Origin: Adlercreutzia sp910585575 | Lineage (GTDB): Bacteria > Actinomycetota > Coriobacteriia > Coriobacteriales > Eggerthellaceae | DNA: 64,000 nt | NCBI RefSeq assembly: GCF_951801035.1 | Contig: NZ_CATOKT010000001.1 | Strand: one strand, 5' to 3' | Part shown: positions 60,506-64,000 of the stretch, in pieces | Layout: every line of letters starts with the position of its first letter | Position numbering within the stretch: the first letter of the stretch is position 1 | Program-made: the position numbers and the translations under genes | The notes under the pieces: generated by a model | The model's input: the letters and a program-made list of their open reading frames with translations, nothing else | Told to the model about the DNA's origin: nothing | Databases searched by the model: none

Positions 60506-60594
60506 CAGACCCTCCGCACAGCCACTTTCGAAAGGAAGGCTCTCCGAAACGCAAAATCAAAGCCAGCAGGCCCAATGCCGGCCGCCGCTTCCTC

Positions 60595-60600
60595 TATAAT
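60595..60600 (+). promoter_or_regulatory. -10 element for the phosphohexomutase gene
   Basis: TATAAT lies 65 bases before ATG 60666. Confidence 0.45.
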
Positions 60601-60665
60601 TGTCCTCAGCTGGCCCACGGCCAGCGCCCAACGAGAAACCATTGCGGCCGAGGAAGGAAGCAACC

Positions 60666-62078
60666 ATGGCTGATATTCATTTCGGAACCGACGGCTGGCG
60701 CGCCATTATCGGGGAGGATTTTACGCCCGACAACCTCAATCGAGTCATTGACGCCGCCGCTCGCGTGTTCAAGGAGGACGCCGTGGCGGCCGGTCGCGAT
60801 GCCGACCATCCGGGCACGCTCATCGTCGGTCATGATTGCCGCCAAGATGCCCATGCCTATGCCCAGCTGGCCGCTCAGGTGGCCGCGGGCCATGGCTTCA
60901 ACGTGCTGCTGACGGAAGACTACTGCCCCACCCCCACGTTGTGCTGGTCGGTGGCCCACAACGAGGACGCCGTGGGCGGCATCATGCTCACCAGCTCCCA
61001 TAACGCTGCGGAGTACCTGGGCGTGAAGCTGCGCATGGCCGATGGGGGCGCCAGCCCGGCGGAGTTCACCGATCGCGTGGAAGCGGTGCTTCCGTCCCAG
61101 CCCACGGACATTCTCGGTCCTTTCACTGAGATCGACCTCATGACCGATTACCTGGCCGCCCTGCGCGAGCTGGTAGACGTCGAGGCTATTCGCGCTGCCA
61201 ACCTGCGCGTGGTGATCGATCCGCTCTACGGTGCCGGTCGCCTGTACCTGGCGGGGCTTCTGCGCGACATGGGTGTGGAAGTGTGCGAAATCGACAATGC
61301 GGAAGACCCCACCTTCGATGGCCTGCATCCTGAGCCTATCCAGCCCTGGGTCGACCGCGGCTTGGCGAAGGTGAAGGAGCTTGGCTATGACGCCCTCTTC
61401 GTGAATGACGGCGATGCCGACCGCATTGCCGCCGGCGACTCCCAGGGCAACTTCGTGAACCCCCATCGCATCATCACGCTGCTTACCAAGCATATGGTTG
61501 ATCGCGGCGAAACCGGTCGCGTGGTGTCCACCGTCACGGCCTCGGCCATGCTCGACCGCATGTGCCGTAAGCTGGGGCTGGAGCTGGTCAGCACGCCGGT
61601 CGGCTTCAAGTGGATCTACGCCGAAATGGAAAAGGGCGGCGTCATGATCGGCGGCGAGGAATCCGGCGGCATCGGCCTGCCGGGCCATGTGAAGGAGCGC
61701 GACGGCCTGCTCATGGCCCTGTTGCTTACGGAATGCATGGCCCAGTCCGGCAAGGATCTGGGTACTCTGGTGGAAGACATGCTCGAGGAGGTGGGCCGCA
61801 TGGAGTTCGCCCGCCGCGGCCTTTCCATCACGCCTGAGCAAATGAGCCGCTTCCGTGCCGAGACGGTACCCACGTTCACCGCCGAGGAAATCGGCGGCAA
61901 GCGCGTGCTGGACGTCGACCGCCGCGACGGCGTGAAGCTGTTGCTGGAAGATGACGCCTGGGTGATGATGCGCCCCAGCGGCACCGAGCCCTTGGTGCGC
62001 GTCTACGCCGAAGCGGCTACCACCGAGGAAGTGGAGCAGCTGTTGGACGCCGCTGAGCAAGTGGTGACCAGCCTCTAG
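60666..62078 (+). CDS. Phosphoglucomutase/phosphomannomutase family protein
   Basis: The 470-residue alpha-D-phosphohexomutase interconverts sugar 1- and 6-phosphates. The active-site serine loop is TSSHNAAEYLG (usually TASHNP), the metal loop is NDGDADR, the sugar loop GGEESGG and the phosphate loop RPSGTEP. It starts FGTDGWRAIIG, as in the glucosamine and glucose mutase groups. ATG 60666 follows GGAAGGAAG. Its stop overlaps the end of the convergent LuxR gene by four bases. Confidence 0.92.
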   Translation: MADIHFGTDGWRAIIGEDFTPDNLNRVIDAAARVFKEDAVAAGRDADHPGTLIVGHDCRQDAHAYAQLAAQVAAGHGFNVLLTEDYCPTPTLCWSVAHNEDAVGGIMLTSSHNAAEYLGVKLRMADGGASPAEFTDRVEAVLPSQPTDILGPFTEIDLMTDYLAALRELVDVEAIRAANLRVVIDPLYGAGRLYLAGLLRDMGVEVCEIDNAEDPTFDGLHPEPIQPWVDRGLAKVKELGYDALFVNDGDADRIAAGDSQGNFVNPHRIITLLTKHMVDRGETGRVVSTVTASAMLDRMCRKLGLELVSTPVGFKWIYAEMEKGGVMIGGEESGGIGLPGHVKERDGLLMALLLTECMAQSGKDLGTLVEDMLEEVGRMEFARRGLSITPEQMSRFRAETVPTFTAEEIGGKRVLDVDRRDGVKLLLEDDAWVMMRPSGTEPLVRVYAEAATTEEVEQLLDAAEQVVTSL

Positions 62079-63568
62079 CTTTCTGCCCCGGACTGTCTCT
62101 CGCGCAGGAGCTCGATGAGCTCTTCGCGCGAGCTGACACCCAGCTTCTTGTAAATATTCTTCATATGGCTGCGCGCGGTATTGTTCGAGACGTACAGCAC
62201 CTTCGCGATATAGCTCGACGAGTGCCCATAGGCCAACTCCTCGAGCACCTCCAGTTCGCGAGGAGTCAGCTTCTGCTCTTCCCCGATGCGTCGGCAGACG
62301 TCGGCGAGGTTTGGCGGTGCCGGAGCCAATTCTGGCTCGCTTTCGGCGCCTTTCGCATACAGAATGAGACCGTAGCCAACGCTTACGATGGCCAAAATAA
62401 GGAAGGCGGCCGTAACCAGGCCCAGGACGATGGTCGAGGTAATATCGTCCAGCAGCCCCGCCGCCGCTCCCAGGCCCAAGGCCCCGGTTGCTCCCAGGAC
62501 AATGATGCCACAGGCCGTGGCCAGCTGCTCCTTATTGGCGATGCCGAAGAGGGCCAAATTAATCCAAAACGCCAAGAGCAGTACGATGAAGTACATCTCC
62601 ATGAAGCAGGGAAAGATGGTAATGGAGAGCAGCTCAAGAGGGATCATTTTAATAGCGAACCCGAACACGGCCATCCCGGGCAGCCCGATGTTGAACACGA
62701 GAAAAAGCTTGCTGGTTGCTAGGTCGTCGCGGCGGTTGCGCATGGTGAACGCACAGGCGCCCAACACGACAAGCAGGGCCGCCGCGGCGAAGAAAGCGGT
62801 ATAGGGTCGATCGGTGTTGCGCCACGCCACGATACCGATAGTGAAAAAGTACAGAAGCGTTCCCAGGTACGGAACGGACGCGAGTAACCCCTTCAGCCGT
62901 TCCTTGGCTTCCTCCGATGCCTCGTCTTCCGCAACAGAGGCGCGATAGGGGGAGTCCTCGCCTCCCGCCAACAGGGTGCGGTGGACAAAAAAGCTCAGGG
63001 AGCCCAAAACGAGCGCGGCTAGCAGGAGGGGCGAGAGCAGAGAGGGGACCAGCCGTGTGGTTACGAGGAAGAGGTCGAAAACAGCGAAGCCGACGACGCT
63101 GTTGACAAAAACGTCCTCGCGGGAACGTGAGGCGAAGGCCAGGCTCCAGGAAAGCAGCGAGGGCGCCGTGGCAAGACCCGCGAGCAAGAGCATGACCGTC
63201 AGGGCCGTCTCCCGGGCATCGACGTCAAGCAGCCCAACGGCAAGCGCAAAGGCGGCCCCAATCTGCAGCGTGCCGGTGGTAACAACGTGCCGCCGCGACC
63301 AACCCTCGGGGCGTTGCCTGCCCGAAAGAAGTACCGCGAGCGCCCCAGCGCCTAGTGCGCCCATGAAGACAACAGTGGTTGCGCTGGGGCCTGAAGACGA
63401 GCAGAACAGTCCCGGGTTGACGGCCAGGGCGAGCGTTCCCAGAAGAATGCAGGCCTGGAGACAGGCGGGCAGGAGCCGCGCCTGGAGCGAAACCGCCGCC
63501 GTGGGCAGCTCGTCGCGGCGAGGCCCTGTTGCCACGTTGGCCAGCAAGTCAAGTAGATATGAAGTCAT
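62075..63568 (-). CDS. Membrane-embedded LuxR-type regulator, cassette 3
   Basis: The 497-residue protein has about a dozen hydrophobic segments and a C-terminal LuxR helix-turn-helix near residues 434-489 (LTPRELEVLEELAYGHSSSY, then NTARSHMKNIYKKLGV). The ATG at 63568 has GGGGAGGG upstream. It is divergent from the truncated flavoprotein gene at 63856, repeating the plan of cassette 2. Confidence 0.9.
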   Translation of the reverse strand: MTSYLLDLLANVATGPRRDELPTAAVSLQARLLPACLQACILLGTLALAVNPGLFCSSSGPSATTVVFMGALGAGALAVLLSGRQRPEGWSRRHVVTTGTLQIGAAFALAVGLLDVDARETALTVMLLLAGLATAPSLLSWSLAFASRSREDVFVNSVVGFAVFDLFLVTTRLVPSLLSPLLLAALVLGSLSFFVHRTLLAGGEDSPYRASVAEDEASEEAKERLKGLLASVPYLGTLLYFFTIGIVAWRNTDRPYTAFFAAAALLVVLGACAFTMRNRRDDLATSKLFLVFNIGLPGMAVFGFAIKMIPLELLSITIFPCFMEMYFIVLLLAFWINLALFGIANKEQLATACGIIVLGATGALGLGAAAGLLDDITSTIVLGLVTAAFLILAIVSVGYGLILYAKGAESEPELAPAPPNLADVCRRIGEEQKLTPRELEVLEELAYGHSSSYIAKVLYVSNNTARSHMKNIYKKLGVSSREELIELLRERQSGAES

Positions 63569-63644
63569 GGTCCCTCCCCAAGGATTTCATGTTTCGATGG
63601 TAAGGGTTTTTCGGCCCATCGGGAGAAACGTTTGCCTCCCAATT

Positions 63645-63773
63645 TGAAAATCACCCAAAACGGTTAGACATTTACCAGGGGTTTTACTGCAATGCGGCGA
63701 TTGTGGTGGAGAGCGCACGGCCGCTAAGGTGGGCTTCGCTCGCTGGGTAAGGCGAGCGGAGTGGATCGGCCGT
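63645..63773. promoter_or_regulatory. LuxR3/flavoprotein 3 control region
   Basis: TGAAAATCA followed by ACGGTT (63645-63665) repeats a pattern found before flavoprotein 2. Further on, nested stems pair ACGGCCG (63717-63723) with CGGCCGT (63767-63773) and CGCTCGC (63737-63743) with GCGAGCG (63752-63758). The 287-base gap holds no gene. Confidence 0.4.
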
Positions 63774-63855
63774 CGCAGGCTGAAGGACTTCGGCTGTCGA
63801 TGCACGGTTGGGCGACCCGGGAGGGGTCGCAGAGTTCCATGTTAGGAGAGGGTAC

Positions 63856-64000
63856 ATGACCAAAAGCTTTACGACGCCGTCGATTGATCGACGCAATTTT
63901 CTGAAGGGCGGTGCGCTGGTTGCCGGCGGTGCTGCCATGGCCGGCCTCGCCGGCTGCGCGCCAGCCGCTCAGGAGGCCAGCGCTGAGGATGCCGAGGCGC
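63856..64000 (+). CDS. Tat-exported flavoprotein-like lipoprotein, cassette 3 (truncated by window)
   Basis: Only 48 residues are visible. They show a twin-arginine signal (DRRNFLKGG), a hydrophobic stretch and a lipobox (LAGC, Cys34), then an Ala/Glu/Asp linker, like the first part of the two complete flavoproteins. ATG 63856 follows AGGAGAGGG. That it continues into a FAD-binding reductase is inferred from the neighbouring LuxR gene and the signal peptide; the window ends before any FAD motif. Confidence 0.65.
   Translation, partial: MTKSFTTPSIDRRNFLKGGALVAGGAAMAGLAGCAPAAQEASAEDAEA

Noticed and set aside
60331..60912. 193-codon plus-strand frame over the repeat array and the start of the phosphohexomutase gene
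   Set aside because: It consists of the palindromic repeat translated and then an out-of-frame part of a clear gene.

Overview
The window looks like the replication-origin region of a high-GC, anaerobic Coriobacteriia chromosome, most likely family Eggerthellaceae (relatives of Eggerthella, Gordonibacter, Adlercreutzia, Slackia). Three things suggest this: the order dnaA, rpmH, rnpA, yidD, yidC, jag, rsmG, parA, parB; repeated pairs of a membrane-embedded LuxR regulator with a Tat-exported FAD-binding reductase, which are typical of that family; and Ala/Pro-rich linkers in many proteins. The genus cannot be fixed from the sequence alone.

Region by region. 1-9050 is the origin and partition block: DnaA-box-like sites at the left edge, a GHKL ATPase with a winged helix, dnaA, a structured non-coding stretch, the ribosomal protein L34/RNase P/membrane insertase block, then parA-parB with three perfect parS palindromes and one near-perfect one. 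Two of these four lie inside terminator hairpins. 9051-19368 holds rlmN (minus strand), ddl, an exonuclease-DinG helicase fusion, a coiled-coil membrane protein and a very long protein that resembles an M28 peptidase split by a disordered insert. 19431-28183 holds tRNA-Arg, rpsF-ssb-rpsR-rplI, dnaB, a YhaO/YhaN-like nuclease-ATPase pair and purA, followed to 29573 by purD. 29767-32081 holds a radical SAM protein and an orphan prepilin peptidase.

From about 32300 the content becomes accessory. There are three cassettes of LuxR-type membrane regulator plus Tat/lipoprotein flavoprotein (32458-35830, 49619-53360, 62075 to the window end). Between them lie a FIST/aldehyde dehydrogenase/formamidase/permease cluster (36578-41977), a lipoprotein, a PAP2 phosphatase, an XRE membrane regulator, an MFS transporter fused to CBS domains, an aminotransferase, a GNAT acetyltransferase, a methionine ABC importer (metNIQ), a second aldehyde dehydrogenase, a short-chain dehydrogenase, a HAD phosphatase, a VanZ-like protein and a phosphohexomutase. 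Nearly all genes before 42 kb lie on the plus strand, as expected for a leading-strand arm moving away from an origin near the left edge. Two intergenic gaps (about 35960-36237 and 60311-60505) hold long imperfect palindromes built from four repeat copies each, two in each orientation.

The cassettes suggest that the cell switches on individual surface reductases in response to substrates sensed by the membrane domain of the neighbouring LuxR protein. This is inference from gene pairing and family knowledge. No transposase, integrase, CRISPR array, rRNA gene or phage module was recognised.
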